Assembly (NCBI GenBank): GCA_003551215.1
Contig: PUMD01000153.1
Coordinates: 1-41,883, forward strand
From: Clostridia bacterium
GTDB taxonomy: Bacteria; Bacillota; Sulfobacillia; SLMV01
Length of the DNA: 41,883 bases
Reading direction: 5' to 3'
Shown: piece by piece, positions 24,062 through 32,405 of the stretch
Numbering within the stretch: position 1 is the stretch's first letter
Layout: the number at the start of each line of letters is the position of its first letter
Program-made: the position numbers and the translations under genes
The notes under the pieces: model-generated
What the model saw: the letters and a program-made list of their open reading frames with translations, nothing else
The model's database searches: none
What the model was told of the DNA's origin: nothing

Positions 24062-26702
24062 GATGCCTCACCCTCTCCAGGCGCACGTGGCAGGTTTTCA
24101 TCAGCGGTGTTCCGGTATCGGGGTCTGCCTCGAAGGCAAACAGCGCTGCCGGCGGCGCCTCCTTCCGATGCGCCATAAGTGCCACCACTGAGTCAGGCAA
24201 GGAGTAGCTCAGTTTGACCTGCACCGCCAGCGAACCGTGTTCCGACACCACTTTCACTGTTTCGCCTTCGCTTAGGTGCAGGCGCCCGGCGGCCCGGTGA
24301 GGAACCTCCACTACACCCCGACTGCAAAAGGTGCGCAGCTGACGCGAACGTCCGGTCCGCTGTCCAGTGCCCTGGCCCCACGGGCTTCCCCTTACCACCA
24401 GCGTGAAAGGGTAGCCCTCTGAAGGTGTGGCCACCTCGGGAAGGCGCGGGATGCAGAAGCGCGCTATGCCCCGCGTGGACGGCCAGCGGGAACCGACTGC
24501 TGTCGGCCGTTCACCGCGTGAGCCTTCCGGCGGAGGAAGCGGCTCCAGCTCCGGGAGGATCTCGGCAATCTCGGCCTGGATGTCCTTCAGCGAGGAAAAG
24601 GGAAGCGGATGCTGCATCTCTTCGGCCAGCCGGAGAATTATGCTCCAATCCGACAGGCTCTGACCGGGTGGTTCCATGATCCTGCTGAGCCGGTTTAACC
24701 GGCCGTCGGCGGAACTGAAGGTGCCGTCCTTTTCAGCAAAACTGGCCGCGGGCAGAAGCACCGATGCACATGAGGCGGTCTCGCTGAAAAACAAATCATG
24801 CACCACCAGAAGCTGCAGATTATCTAACGCCTCACGCACCAGCTGCGGGTCAGGATAGCTTCTGAAGGGGTTTTCTCCCACCACGTAAAGGGCTTTAAGC
24901 TGCCCTTCGGCGGCCGCCTGGATCATTTGCAGGGCAGCCATTCCCCGCTCGGCCGGGATAGGTCCACCCCACACCTCCTCAAAACCGCGGCGAATCCCCC
25001 GGTGGTCAAGACGGTCGTAACCGGGCAGCATGTCGGGCAGCATGCCCATCTGGCAGGCTCCGCGACCGTTTGCTTCCAGCTCCACAGCATATATGCCGCC
25101 GCCCGGGATCCACACTGCTGCAGCCAGCATGGACAGGTTAGCCAGCGCCTTGACTGCTTCGGACGGCATGGGCTGCTGGGTGATTCCCCGGCCGAAAATC
25201 ACAGCGGCCTGGCGGGCCCCGGCGAACTGGCGGGCAGCCTGCGTTATGTGGCGGGCAGGAACGCCGGTTACCTGATTGGCCTGCTCGGGGGCAAGGTCGG
25301 AGACCGCCTGGCGGAATTGCTCGAATCCCTCGGTGCGCCGGGTAATGAATTCGCGGTCGAACAGCTCTTCGCGGCATATGACTTCTGCAAGCGACTTCAA
25401 CAGTACTCCGTCGGTACCAAAATAGGGCCTCAGCCGCAGCGACGCGAAACGGTCAAGGCGGCTGCGGGCCGGGTCAAGCAGGATCAGGCGGGCACCGTGG
25501 AGTTTAACTGCCCTCCGCACCGCATACGCCAGCTGCGGGGCGGAATTGGGAAGATCGGCTCCCACCACCAAGATTACCTCGGACCGGGCCAGGTGGTCGG
25601 GGTCCGGGTTGGTCTCCGGTACTCCCAGCGTAGCCATCAGTCCTTGCCGAACCGGTGCCCCGTACAACCTGCTGCCGTTGTCAATGTTGTTGGTGCCCAG
25701 AACCGAACGGGCGAAGCGCTGAAGCAGATAGTTGTCTTCATTGGTTCCACGGGGGGAGCCCAAAACCCCCACGGCCTCCGGGCCCCATTTATCAAGAGTT
25801 TGCTGAAGCTCGCCAGCCAGAAAGGACAGCGCCTCAGGCCAGCCGACTGGCTGAAGCTTCCCGTTTCTCCGTACGTGCGGCCTGTGCAAACGGTCCGGGC
25901 TGTGTATGAAGTCGAGTCCGTAGCTGCCGCGGACACACAGCGGCCGTTCCGGGTCAGACGGGACGGCCCGCACCACCGTATCGCCTTTGACCTGCACGTC
26001 GACAGTGCAGCCGGAACCGCAGTAAGGGCAAGTGGTGGTGACAGTTCGATCGCCTGTTCCCCCGTAGGCCGGGTGTGCTTCCGTCAGCGCACCAGTCGGG
26101 CAGGCGCTGACGCAGGCCCCGCAGAAGGTGCATTCCGACTGGTGCAGGGGCCCGTCGGTGAAGGTGGCCAGGCGGGTGGAGAAACCACGCTCGAGGTAGC
26201 CCAGTGCCTCCTCTACCACCACCTCCTGGCATATGCGGATGCATTTTCCGCACAGTATGCACTTGCTGGGATCCCGACTGATGAAAGGATTGTCATCGAG
26301 TGTCAACGCCGGCTGGCGCATTCGGTAGAGCCCGGCTGTGCCTATTCCCAGATCTGAGGCGATCCTGCGCAGTTCGCAGCGGTTTCCCTTGCCGCAGACC
26401 ATGCACGAGGCCGAATGGCTCGCCAGCATGAGTCTGACGGTCATGCGGCGATGGCGCAGGACCGCGTCGGAATCGGTGCTTATATCCATATCCTGGGCAA
26501 CTGTGGTGGCACAGGCCGCCAGCAGCCTGCCCTCTGACTGCTCCTGCACCAGGCAGATGCGGCAGGCCGCGTGCGGCGTGAGGGGCTTATGCTCGCACAG
26601 GGTGGGTATATCAACGTCATTATCGCGAGCCACCTGTAAGATAGTGCTGTCAGATTGAGCTGTCAGCCGGCGGCCGTTGAGTAAAAAAGTAACCGGTGTC
26701 AA
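24051..26702 (-). CDS. FdhA/NuoG-like iron-sulfur molybdopterin-fold protein lacking formate dehydrogenase catalytic residues
   Basis: 883 residues. In order: [2Fe-2S] domain (C in LCEHKPLTPHAACRICL and AACAT), NuoG-type His/Cys segment (HSASCMVCGKGNRC), two [4Fe-4S] motifs (CILCGKCIRIC, CTFCGACVSAC), then the FdhA-type CPYCGSGC cluster and the full molybdopterin-oxidoreductase domain with its C-terminal barrel. The catalytic Sec/Cys-His pair of formate dehydrogenases (R-V-U/C-H) reads RLYG here, with Tyr347 (codon TAC) and Gly. The Lys after the last cluster cysteine is Arg. A formate dehydrogenase reaction is therefore unlikely. Co-operonic with NuoEF and MetVF, it probably acts as an electron-relay or scaffold subunit. 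TTG start with GAGGGGGG 7 nt upstream. Confidence 0.9.
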   Translation of the reverse strand: MTPVTFLLNGRRLTAQSDSTILQVARDNDVDIPTLCEHKPLTPHAACRICLVQEQSEGRLLAACATTVAQDMDISTDSDAVLRHRRMTVRLMLASHSASCMVCGKGNRCELRRIASDLGIGTAGLYRMRQPALTLDDNPFISRDPSKCILCGKCIRICQEVVVEEALGYLERGFSTRLATFTDGPLHQSECTFCGACVSACPTGALTEAHPAYGGTGDRTVTTTCPYCGSGCTVDVQVKGDTVVRAVPSDPERPLCVRGSYGLDFIHSPDRLHRPHVRRNGKLQPVGWPEALSFLAGELQQTLDKWGPEAVGVLGSPRGTNEDNYLLQRFARSVLGTNNIDNGSRLYGAPVRQGLMATLGVPETNPDPDHLARSEVILVVGADLPNSAPQLAYAVRRAVKLHGARLILLDPARSRLDRFASLRLRPYFGTDGVLLKSLAEVICREELFDREFITRRTEGFEQFRQAVSDLAPEQANQVTGVPARHITQAARQFAGARQAAVIFGRGITQQPMPSEAVKALANLSMLAAAVWIPGGGIYAVELEANGRGACQMGMLPDMLPGYDRLDHRGIRRGFEEVWGGPIPAERGMAALQMIQAAAEGQLKALYVVGENPFRSYPDPQLVREALDNLQLLVVHDLFFSETASCASVLLPAASFAEKDGTFSSADGRLNRLSRIMEPPGQSLSDWSIILRLAEEMQHPLPFSSLKDIQAEIAEILPELEPLPPPEGSRGERPTAVGSRWPSTRGIARFCIPRLPEVATPSEGYPFTLVVRGSPWGQGTGQRTGRSRQLRTFCSRGVVEVPHRAAGRLHLSEGETVKVVSEHGSLAVQVKLSYSLPDSVVALMAHRKEAPPAALFAFEADPDTGTPLMKTCHVRLERVRHHER

Positions 26703-26717
26703 AGCAGGACCCCCCTC

Positions 26718-27479
26718 TCAGGCAGTGCTGACAGCCCGGATGGCTTCAACCAGCCGCGAGCTGACCTCCCTTTTGGAGATGAACTGCTGAGCCCCCATCT
26801 GGGTGCTGGCCATGACGTTCTCATCGTCGTCATACTGACTCAACATCACCACTTTTGTGTCCTTTCTGCCGCTGCAGATGCGCCGGGTGGCCTCCAGCCC
26901 GTTCATCCCGGGCATGACGATATCCATAAGCACGACATCAGGGGTGTGACGTCTGGCTTTCTCTACCGCTTCTCCTCCGTCGACGGCCTCATCGACAATA
27001 ACTATGTCCCGCTGCAGGCTCAACAGAGCACGTATGCCCTCGCGCACCATGGCATGGTCGTCGGCCACCAGCACGCGGATCTGCACCGCAGCTCTGTCAA
27101 GGGCCCTATCCAGTGCAGCCGCCACTGCAGCCTTACGGACGGGCTTTTGGAAATAATGAGGGGTTTCCATCTGCATGGCCTCGTCGCGCCGCCAGCCGCG
27201 CGTCAGTTGATTCTCCCTTTTCGCATCCACTACAACGATGGGTATATCGTGGGTTAGCGGGGTTTGTCTGAGCAGCTGATGCAGTCTGAAAGCTGCTCCC
27301 CGGGGAGCGATGGTCCCCAGAATTACCGCACAAATCGATCCTTTGGCGATCAGGTGCTCCGCCTTGCCTTCCTCTGCTGCCTGCTTGCATTGATGGCCAT
27401 CTTCCATCAGGGCATCGGTCATCTCCCGGCAAAAGTGTGGGTCGTCGTCAACGATCAGGACCGTAGTTGACCTGGCCAT
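26718..27479 (-). CDS. tandem-receiver response regulator without output domain
   Basis: 253 residues from the ATG at 27479 (AGGAGG 7 nt upstream; a GTG two codons earlier is possible). The first receiver (about 1-125) keeps the acidic VDDD and the K in FQKPV, but the phospho-acceptor position reads VILGTIAP with Gly, so it cannot be phosphorylated normally. The second (about 130-250) is intact: VADDH, D186 in VLMDIVMP, S in MLSQYD and K in FISK. It closely resembles the receiver of the NarL-type regulator at 19621. No DNA-binding or enzymatic domain follows. First gene of the MetF operon, 15 bp before the FdhA-like gene. Likely a phosphate sink, shuttle or protein-interaction regulator. Confidence 0.88.
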   Translation of the reverse strand: MARSTTVLIVDDDPHFCREMTDALMEDGHQCKQAAEEGKAEHLIAKGSICAVILGTIAPRGAAFRLHQLLRQTPLTHDIPIVVVDAKRENQLTRGWRRDEAMQMETPHYFQKPVRKAAVAAALDRALDRAAVQIRVLVADDHAMVREGIRALLSLQRDIVIVDEAVDGGEAVEKARRHTPDVVLMDIVMPGMNGLEATRRICSGRKDTKVVMLSQYDDDENVMASTQMGAQQFISKREVSSRLVEAIRAVSTA

Positions 27480-27546
27480 TTTCACTCCTCCTCGTTGACG
27501 CGGGATTGGTATCTATGATTATCGCCGGCCGGAGTCATAGAAAAAA

Positions 27547-27648
27547 GGAGGCAAACCGGGTAAAAAACCGCCATTGCAGGCCGGTATTCAGCAGCTTGGA
27601 GGCACCGGAGGCTCACCGGGCAAAAACCGGGGTCGCCCCGGCGAATAC
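27547..27648. repeat. two related GC-rich units about 60 bp apart in the MetF-operon leader
   Basis: Unit one (27547-27589) and unit two (27607-27648) share GGAGGC, ACCGGG, an A-run, ACCG and a GGCCGG/GCCCCGG part in the same order. Unit two contains the hairpin CCGGGG-TCG-CCCCGG (27627-27641). A shorter direct repeat (GGAGGCACC, GGAGGCTCACC) joins them. On the minus strand they fall in the ~200-nt untranslated leader of the dual-receiver/MetF operon. I cannot match them to a known riboswitch. Confidence 0.45.
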
Positions 27649-27698
27649 CCCGGAGGTTGTCACACCTTTGCCAGGATTATGGGTAAGGTCTCACCAAG

Positions 27699-27704
27699 AT
27701 TATA
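27699..27704 (-). promoter_or_regulatory. candidate -10 box for the dual-receiver/MetF operon
   Basis: A perfect TATAAT on the minus strand about 220 bp before the first gene of the operon. No good -35 box lies 16-18 bp upstream (the best is TTAATA at ~20 bp), so an activator may be required. Confidence 0.35.
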
Positions 27705-27937
27705 CCTCGCCCCGATTTTCGCATATTAACTGCCTGAAGGCCGAGCCGTTGCCCACCGCATGCAGGAATACCTGTTTTTCCGTTGAATTACTATAATAAT
27801 TAGCAACCCTTTCACTATCGGAGCAGACAGCAGCCTGAAATAACGATCCACTCACATCCTGGTTGACCCCGGTACTACTGCCATCGGACAGGACTGCAGG
27901 CTCAAGGAGAAATCTATCCCAGGAGGGGGTATGTGTA

Positions 27938-29593
27938 ATGTCGTTTTTGAGCAGCAGAAAGCTGGTGCTTTTGTTCGTCATTATCTTGATGGCTGGTGCT
28001 TTGCTCATATCATGCGCACCCGCTGAGGAAGAAGTGGTGGAGCCAGAGCCAGATCCAGTGGAGGAAGAAGGTCCCAGAGAGGGCGGCAAGGTGGTCTGGG
28101 CCCGACGTGATGCACCGACCACACTTGACCCGATGAAGCACGGTGAGGCTGCTGCCAACCAGATCAACGCCCTGATGGGCGGCAACCTGGTGGCGCTGGA
28201 TTCCTGGGAAGGCGAATACGTTCCCCTGCATGCTGAGGAATGGGACGTCTCCGAGGACGGCACCGTCTTCACCTTTTATCTGCGTGATGATATCAAATGG
28301 CACACCGGACGCCAGCTCACCGCGCACGACTACGTGTACACCTACGACCGGGCCTTCGACCCGGACACGGGTGCTGTGCAGACCCTTGGCTTTCTGGAGG
28401 ATGTGGTCGATTATGAAGCATTAGATGACTTCACCTTCCAGGTCACACTGGAGGAGCCTTCAGCTGTGTTTTTGGCGTCCGCGGCAACCGCCTACACGAA
28501 ACCGGTGGATAAGGAATACATCGAGGAAGTGGGCGACGACGACTACGCGCGCAACCCCAGCGGTGTGGGCGCCTGGAAATTCGATCACTGGGTGACCGGC
28601 GAATCAGTCACCCTGGTCAGAAATGAGGACTTTGCCTGGGCCGAGCCCTGGTTCGAAAACCAGGGTCCTCCATATATCGAGGAGCTGCAGTTCAGGTATT
28701 TCCCCGAGGAAGCCACTCTGCTGGCCGCCCTGGAAGCGGGAGAGGTGGACATCGCCAGCCTTCCCGCACACGCGGTTGACCGGTTCGAAGAGCACGACGA
28801 TTTCGAGGTGGCTGTCAACCTGCAGATGGGGATGGGCCGCTGGTTCATGCCCAATATGGAGCGCGAGATCTGGCAGGACGAACGCGTCAGGCACGCGGTA
28901 GCGCACGCCCTCGACCGGGATTTCTTTATAGAAACCTCACTTGAGGGACGCGCAGTTCCCGCCTACGGCCCGATGTCACCGCCGATGATGATGTACAACG
29001 AAAAAGTCGAGGACCTGGCCCCCAGATACAACCCGGAAAAAGCAGAGCAGCTGCTGGATGATGCCGGCTGGGTGATGGGTGACGACGGCGTACGGGAAAA
29101 GGACGGCGAGGAATTCGAGATCCTGCTGCTGACCCGGACCGAGGAGCTGCAGATGCGTGATGCGGAAATCGCACAGGGGCTGCTCGAGGAAATAGGGATA
29201 AAGGTGGAGATCGAAAGCTTTGAAAGGGCTCTGCATACGGAGAAAGTGAGAGACGGCGAACATGACCTCAGCATAGGTCAGTACTGGTGGAGCAGCGGAG
29301 ATCCCGATGTACTGTACTTTTTCTTCCACTCCAGCCAGTCGCCGGGGGGCCTGAATAGCTTCCACCTCAAGGATCCCAGGGTGGATGAGCTGCTGGAGAA
29401 TCAACGCACTGCGGTGGACCCCGATGAGCGAGCCGAGTACGTCCATGAAGTACAGGAGCTGCTGGTGGAAGAGCAGTTCGCCTTCTTCGTCTATATTACC
29501 GAGGAATACAGCGCGATCCACAATCGGATACAGGACTGGATGGTGACGCCAGCGGGCGGCATTCAGCTGAACGACGCCTGGATCGACGAATGA
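27938..29593 (+). CDS. peptide/nickel-type ABC transporter substrate-binding lipoprotein
   Basis: 551 residues from the ATG at 27938, with AGGAGGGGG 8 nt upstream. The lipoprotein signal peptide ends LLISC (Cys26) and is followed by a strikingly acidic Glu/Pro linker. The rest is a family-5 binding protein (SBP_bac_5): LDPMKHGEAA near the start of the mature domain, WHTGRQLTAHDYVYTYDRAFDP and VRHAVAHALDR are typical. It captures a peptide-like ligand outside the cell for the DppB/DppC permeases downstream. The domain is highly acidic throughout. A TATAAT at 27792-27797 may be its -10 box. The ligand cannot be assigned. Confidence 0.93.
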   Translation: MSFLSSRKLVLLFVIILMAGALLISCAPAEEEVVEPEPDPVEEEGPREGGKVVWARRDAPTTLDPMKHGEAAANQINALMGGNLVALDSWEGEYVPLHAEEWDVSEDGTVFTFYLRDDIKWHTGRQLTAHDYVYTYDRAFDPDTGAVQTLGFLEDVVDYEALDDFTFQVTLEEPSAVFLASAATAYTKPVDKEYIEEVGDDDYARNPSGVGAWKFDHWVTGESVTLVRNEDFAWAEPWFENQGPPYIEELQFRYFPEEATLLAALEAGEVDIASLPAHAVDRFEEHDDFEVAVNLQMGMGRWFMPNMEREIWQDERVRHAVAHALDRDFFIETSLEGRAVPAYGPMSPPMMMYNEKVEDLAPRYNPEKAEQLLDDAGWVMGDDGVREKDGEEFEILLLTRTEELQMRDAEIAQGLLEEIGIKVEIESFERALHTEKVRDGEHDLSIGQYWWSSGDPDVLYFFFHSSQSPGGLNSFHLKDPRVDELLENQRTAVDPDERAEYVHEVQELLVEEQFAFFVYITEEYSAIHNRIQDWMVTPAGGIQLNDAWIDE

Positions 29594-29631
29594 CCGTAAT
29601 CTGAGGGACAGCTGCGGAGGGTCGTGAATCC

Positions 29632-29666
29632 AGGGCCCGCTGCCTGAGATAGCGGCCCTCCCTTTT
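29632..29666 (+). terminator. intra-operon hairpin with short T-run between SBP and permease genes
   Basis: AGGGCC(C)GCT and AGCGGCCCT pair over nine positions with one bulged C and a 9-nt loop, followed by CCCTTTT. It lies between the binding-protein stop and the dppB ribosome site. It probably acts as a partial terminator or mRNA stabiliser, giving more SBP than permease. Confidence 0.55.
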
Positions 29667-29685
29667 GTGATGGGAGGTTGAATGA

Positions 29686-30609
29686 ATGACCGCGTTCATA
29701 CTGCGCCGACTGCTTATGGTCATACCGGTTTTGCTCGGGGTGTCCATTATCGTTTTTTCCATGGTTCACCTCACCCCGGGTGATCCCGCCGAAATAATGA
29801 TGGGAGAAGGGATTGCCTCAGCCGAAGTCCTGGCCCGGGTAAGAAGAGACCTGGGACTGGATCAGCCGCTGCACGTTCAGTACATCGATTTTATCAGCGG
29901 TGCAGTGCGGGGTGACTTCGGCACCTCCTACCGGACCCGACGGGCGGTCATCGATGAAGTCAGAGAAAGGCTGCCCATAACGCTCAAACTCATACTGCCG
30001 GCCATATTCCTCGCCACGTTGGCGGGGATCGGGCTGGGGATAGTGTCCGCCGCAAACCACGATACCGCTATCGACGCCGGCACCATGGTGGCTGCGGTGG
30101 TCTGGGTGAGCATGCCCAGCTTCTGGTTCGGGATCCTGCTAATCTACCTCTTCGCGGTGCACCTGGGCTGGCTGCCTGTCGCCGGCAGCGGGGGGGTCAG
30201 GTATTTTATCCTGCCGGTTACGACGCTGGCCATGCAGGGGGCGGCGCTGATAGCCCGTCTGACCCGTTCCAACATGCTTGAGGTGCTCGGACAGGACTAC
30301 ATCCGTACCGCCCACGCCAAAGGGGTTTCTGAGCGGACCGTGCTGTACAAGCATGCGCTTCGGAACGCACTTAACCCGGTTTTGACTGTGGTGGGGCTGC
30401 GGCTGGGAGCTGTCATAGCCGGCTCGGTTATCATCGAACAGGTATTCGCCCTGCCCGGAATGGGAAGGCTGCTTATCCATTCCATTCAGGGTCGGGATTT
30501 CCCCGCCGTCCAGGGACTGATACTGCTTTTGGCCTTCATGTTCGTGGTGACCAACCTCATCGTCGATATGTGCTACGGTTTTTTGGACCCCAGAATCCAG
30601 TACTCGTAG
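29686..30609 (+). CDS. dppB: peptide-type ABC transporter permease (DppB family)
   Basis: 307 residues. The N-terminal helix and VHLTPGDPAE are typical of DppB/OppB. About six transmembrane helices follow, with the EAA-type cytoplasmic loop around YIRTAHAKGVSERTVLYKHALRNAL near residues 205-230 that contacts the ATPase. GGGAGG lies ahead of the ATG. Forms a heterodimeric channel with the DppC-type subunit encoded 18 bp downstream. Confidence 0.95.
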   Translation: MTAFILRRLLMVIPVLLGVSIIVFSMVHLTPGDPAEIMMGEGIASAEVLARVRRDLGLDQPLHVQYIDFISGAVRGDFGTSYRTRRAVIDEVRERLPITLKLILPAIFLATLAGIGLGIVSAANHDTAIDAGTMVAAVVWVSMPSFWFGILLIYLFAVHLGWLPVAGSGGVRYFILPVTTLAMQGAALIARLTRSNMLEVLGQDYIRTAHAKGVSERTVLYKHALRNALNPVLTVVGLRLGAVIAGSVIIEQVFALPGMGRLLIHSIQGRDFPAVQGLILLLAFMFVVTNLIVDMCYGFLDPRIQYS

Positions 30610-30627
30610 CGAAAGGAGGGATTGTGA

Positions 30628-31515
30628 ATGCCAGTCACAGAGCAGCAAGGCGCAAAAGAAGACCAACCCGCACTCGACCTGTGGAGCCTCCGCAAGCGGC
30701 AGTTTCTCCGCAAACCGGTCGCGGTTGTTGCAACCGGGTTTGTGGGCTTCATGATACTGATAGCCATTTTTGCCCCTTACGTGGCCCCGCACAGCTACAC
30801 CACCATGTTCAGAGGCGAGCGGCTGCGCGCGCCGGGCAGTGAGTTTCTGCTCGGTACCGACAACCTGGGCCGGTGTATTCTCTCGCGGCTCATCTACGGT
30901 GCCCGCATCTCGCTGAGCGTCGGCCTGATATCGGTGGGCATAGCCTGCTCCTTCGGAGTAGTCCTCGGGCTGTCGGCCGGCTACTTCGAGGGTATGCTCG
31001 ACAACGTGATAATGCGAATTATGGACATAATGCTTGCCTTCCCGGCAATACTTTTGGCCATGGTCATAATCGCCATCCTGGGGCCCAGCCTGTACAACCT
31101 GATGATCGCGGTGGGCGTAGCCAGCATTCCCAGCTACACCCGGCTGATCAGGGGCACGACGTTGTCTGCGAAGGAGAATGCTTTCGTCGAGGCGTCGCGC
31201 GCGGTGGGAGCGAAAACGCCGACCATACTGTTCAAGCACATCCTGCCCAACATCGTCGCACCGATCATCGTCATGGCTACCTTGGGGGTTGCGGGAGCAA
31301 TCCTTTCCGCTGCAGCACTCAGCTTCATCGGACTGGGCGCACCCCCTCCTACCCCGGAATGGGGTGCCATGCTCAGCGCATCCCGCAACTTCATCGGCCG
31401 CGCCTGGTGGATGTTTACCTTCCCCGGCATCGCCATCACATCAGTGGTGCTGGCCATCAACATCTGCGGAGATGCGCTGCGGGATATTCTGGACCCCAAG
31501 CTGACCAACCGGTAG
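30628..31515 (+). CDS. dppC: peptide-type ABC transporter permease (DppC family)
   Basis: 295 residues with a soluble N-terminus (about 30), a first helix, the OppC_N region (HSYTTMF, LGTDNLGRCILSRLIYG) and the EAA loop EASRAVGAKTPTILFKHILPN near residue 190. The start has AAAGGAGG upstream. No DppD/DppF ATPase genes follow; the next gene is a convergent P-loop kinase. The transporter must therefore use ATPases encoded elsewhere. Confidence 0.95.
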   Translation: MPVTEQQGAKEDQPALDLWSLRKRQFLRKPVAVVATGFVGFMILIAIFAPYVAPHSYTTMFRGERLRAPGSEFLLGTDNLGRCILSRLIYGARISLSVGLISVGIACSFGVVLGLSAGYFEGMLDNVIMRIMDIMLAFPAILLAMVIIAILGPSLYNLMIAVGVASIPSYTRLIRGTTLSAKENAFVEASRAVGAKTPTILFKHILPNIVAPIIVMATLGVAGAILSAAALSFIGLGAPPPTPEWGAMLSASRNFIGRAWWMFTFPGIAITSVVLAINICGDALRDILDPKLTNR

Positions 31516-31526
31516 GGACTGTTGGT

Positions 31527-31574
31527 GACGCAGCAATAACAACACCTGCCCGCGCCGGACCGTGATGCTGCGTC
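31527..31574. terminator. inverted repeat after dppC, possible terminator
   Basis: GACGCAGCA and TGCTGCGTC form a perfect nine-pair inverted repeat with a 30-nt loop, between the convergent dppC and P-loop kinase genes. No T-tract follows, so it may instead stabilise the mRNA 3' end. Confidence 0.4.
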
Positions 31575-31672
31575 TGCGTCCGCGTCAATGATTTGTCGCG
31601 TACAATGGCCAGTCAGGGTGCCGGTTCAGCTGCTGCATTCTCAGCGGTGGCTCACCGCGGCTGCATAATGAG

Positions 31673-32206
31673 TCAACGGGCCCTGCCCCGGCACGCAGAG
31701 ATGAAATCCTCTAGCTGCTCAAGATTTGCTATGCGGTGGACGTGGTCTTCCCGACAGTACGTCCCTATGAGCTCAAATATGCGGAAGCGCCCACCGTGGG
31801 GGAATCTCCATACGTGCATCAGAAAGCGAAGATAATCACGGTCCAGCCGCTCAGGACAGCCAGGGGGCATATCCGGCCTGCGGCCGGCGAATCTGCCGCG
31901 CAGAGAACGCATGATGACCCGGCGGACGCACAGATTGCGAGGCAGGTCCAGAAATACCAGCGTATCGCAGGCCTTCATCCGCAGGGGCAGTGTGCTGCTG
32001 TAGTTGCCGTCTATTATCCACCGCTTATGTGCAGAGATAATGTTTTGCTGAGCGCAGGCGAACTCGTCCTGCGAAGACGGCCTCCACCCCGGACTCCAGA
32101 AAAGCAGATCCAGATGGAAGACCGGTATATCCAGTATCTCGCCCAGCTGGCGCGCCAGGGTGGATTTACCTGAACCCGGTGACCCAACAACTGCAATCTT
32201 TCTCAC
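31673..32206 (-). CDS. P-loop kinase, adenylate-kinase/topology-modulation-like
   Basis: 177 residues from a GTG at 32206 (GGAGGG upstream). The N-terminal Walker A is GSPGSGKST (residues 8-16), followed by HLDLLFWSPGW, which resembles the nucleoside-kinase-like proteins often named DNA topology modulation protein or FlaR. WIIDGNYSSTLPLRM and VFLDLPRNLCVRRVIMRSL (lid-type arginines) complete the pattern. These proteins presumably phosphorylate a nucleotide or similar small substrate; no substrate is established for this subgroup. A frame to 32254 lacks a ribosome site. It stands alone, convergent with dppC. Confidence 0.83.
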   Translation of the reverse strand: MRKIAVVGSPGSGKSTLARQLGEILDIPVFHLDLLFWSPGWRPSSQDEFACAQQNIISAHKRWIIDGNYSSTLPLRMKACDTLVFLDLPRNLCVRRVIMRSLRGRFAGRRPDMPPGCPERLDRDYLRFLMHVWRFPHGGRFRIFELIGTYCREDHVHRIANLEQLEDFISACRGRAR

Positions 32207-32405
32207 GGCAGCCCTCCACTGAGTCGCCCGCAGCAGTTCGGGCGTCAAAGGCACCGGGTGCTTTTCAAAATCGGTCTCCGTCCCGGTACCGTCTATGGAC
32301 TACTCCGGCTACCGTAGTCTAACATGTGCTGCTTCAGCCCGTCACGACCAGCGAAGCAAAACGAACAAACGTCCTCACCTGGCGACGCAGCGGAGGAAGC
32401 AGAAC

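Noticed and set aside
24927..26357. Long plus-strand open frame of 476 codons
   Set aside because: It is antisense to the FdhA-like gene, whose Fe-S motifs are unmistakable. The plus-strand product is rich in Gly/Arg/Gln with no family pattern. High GC content explains the open frame.
24051..26702. Annotation as functional, possibly selenocysteine-containing formate dehydrogenase
   Set aside because: The active-site codon is TAC (Tyr347), there is no in-frame TGA, and the next catalytic His is Gly.
27541..27665. Class I c-di-GMP (GEMM) riboswitch on the plus strand, suggested by GGCAAACC and GCAGGCC
   Set aside because: The complementary 3' closing strand (GGUUUGCC or GGUUGCC) and the GCAAAGCC element are not found in suitable positions, and the sequence instead shows a tandem repeat.
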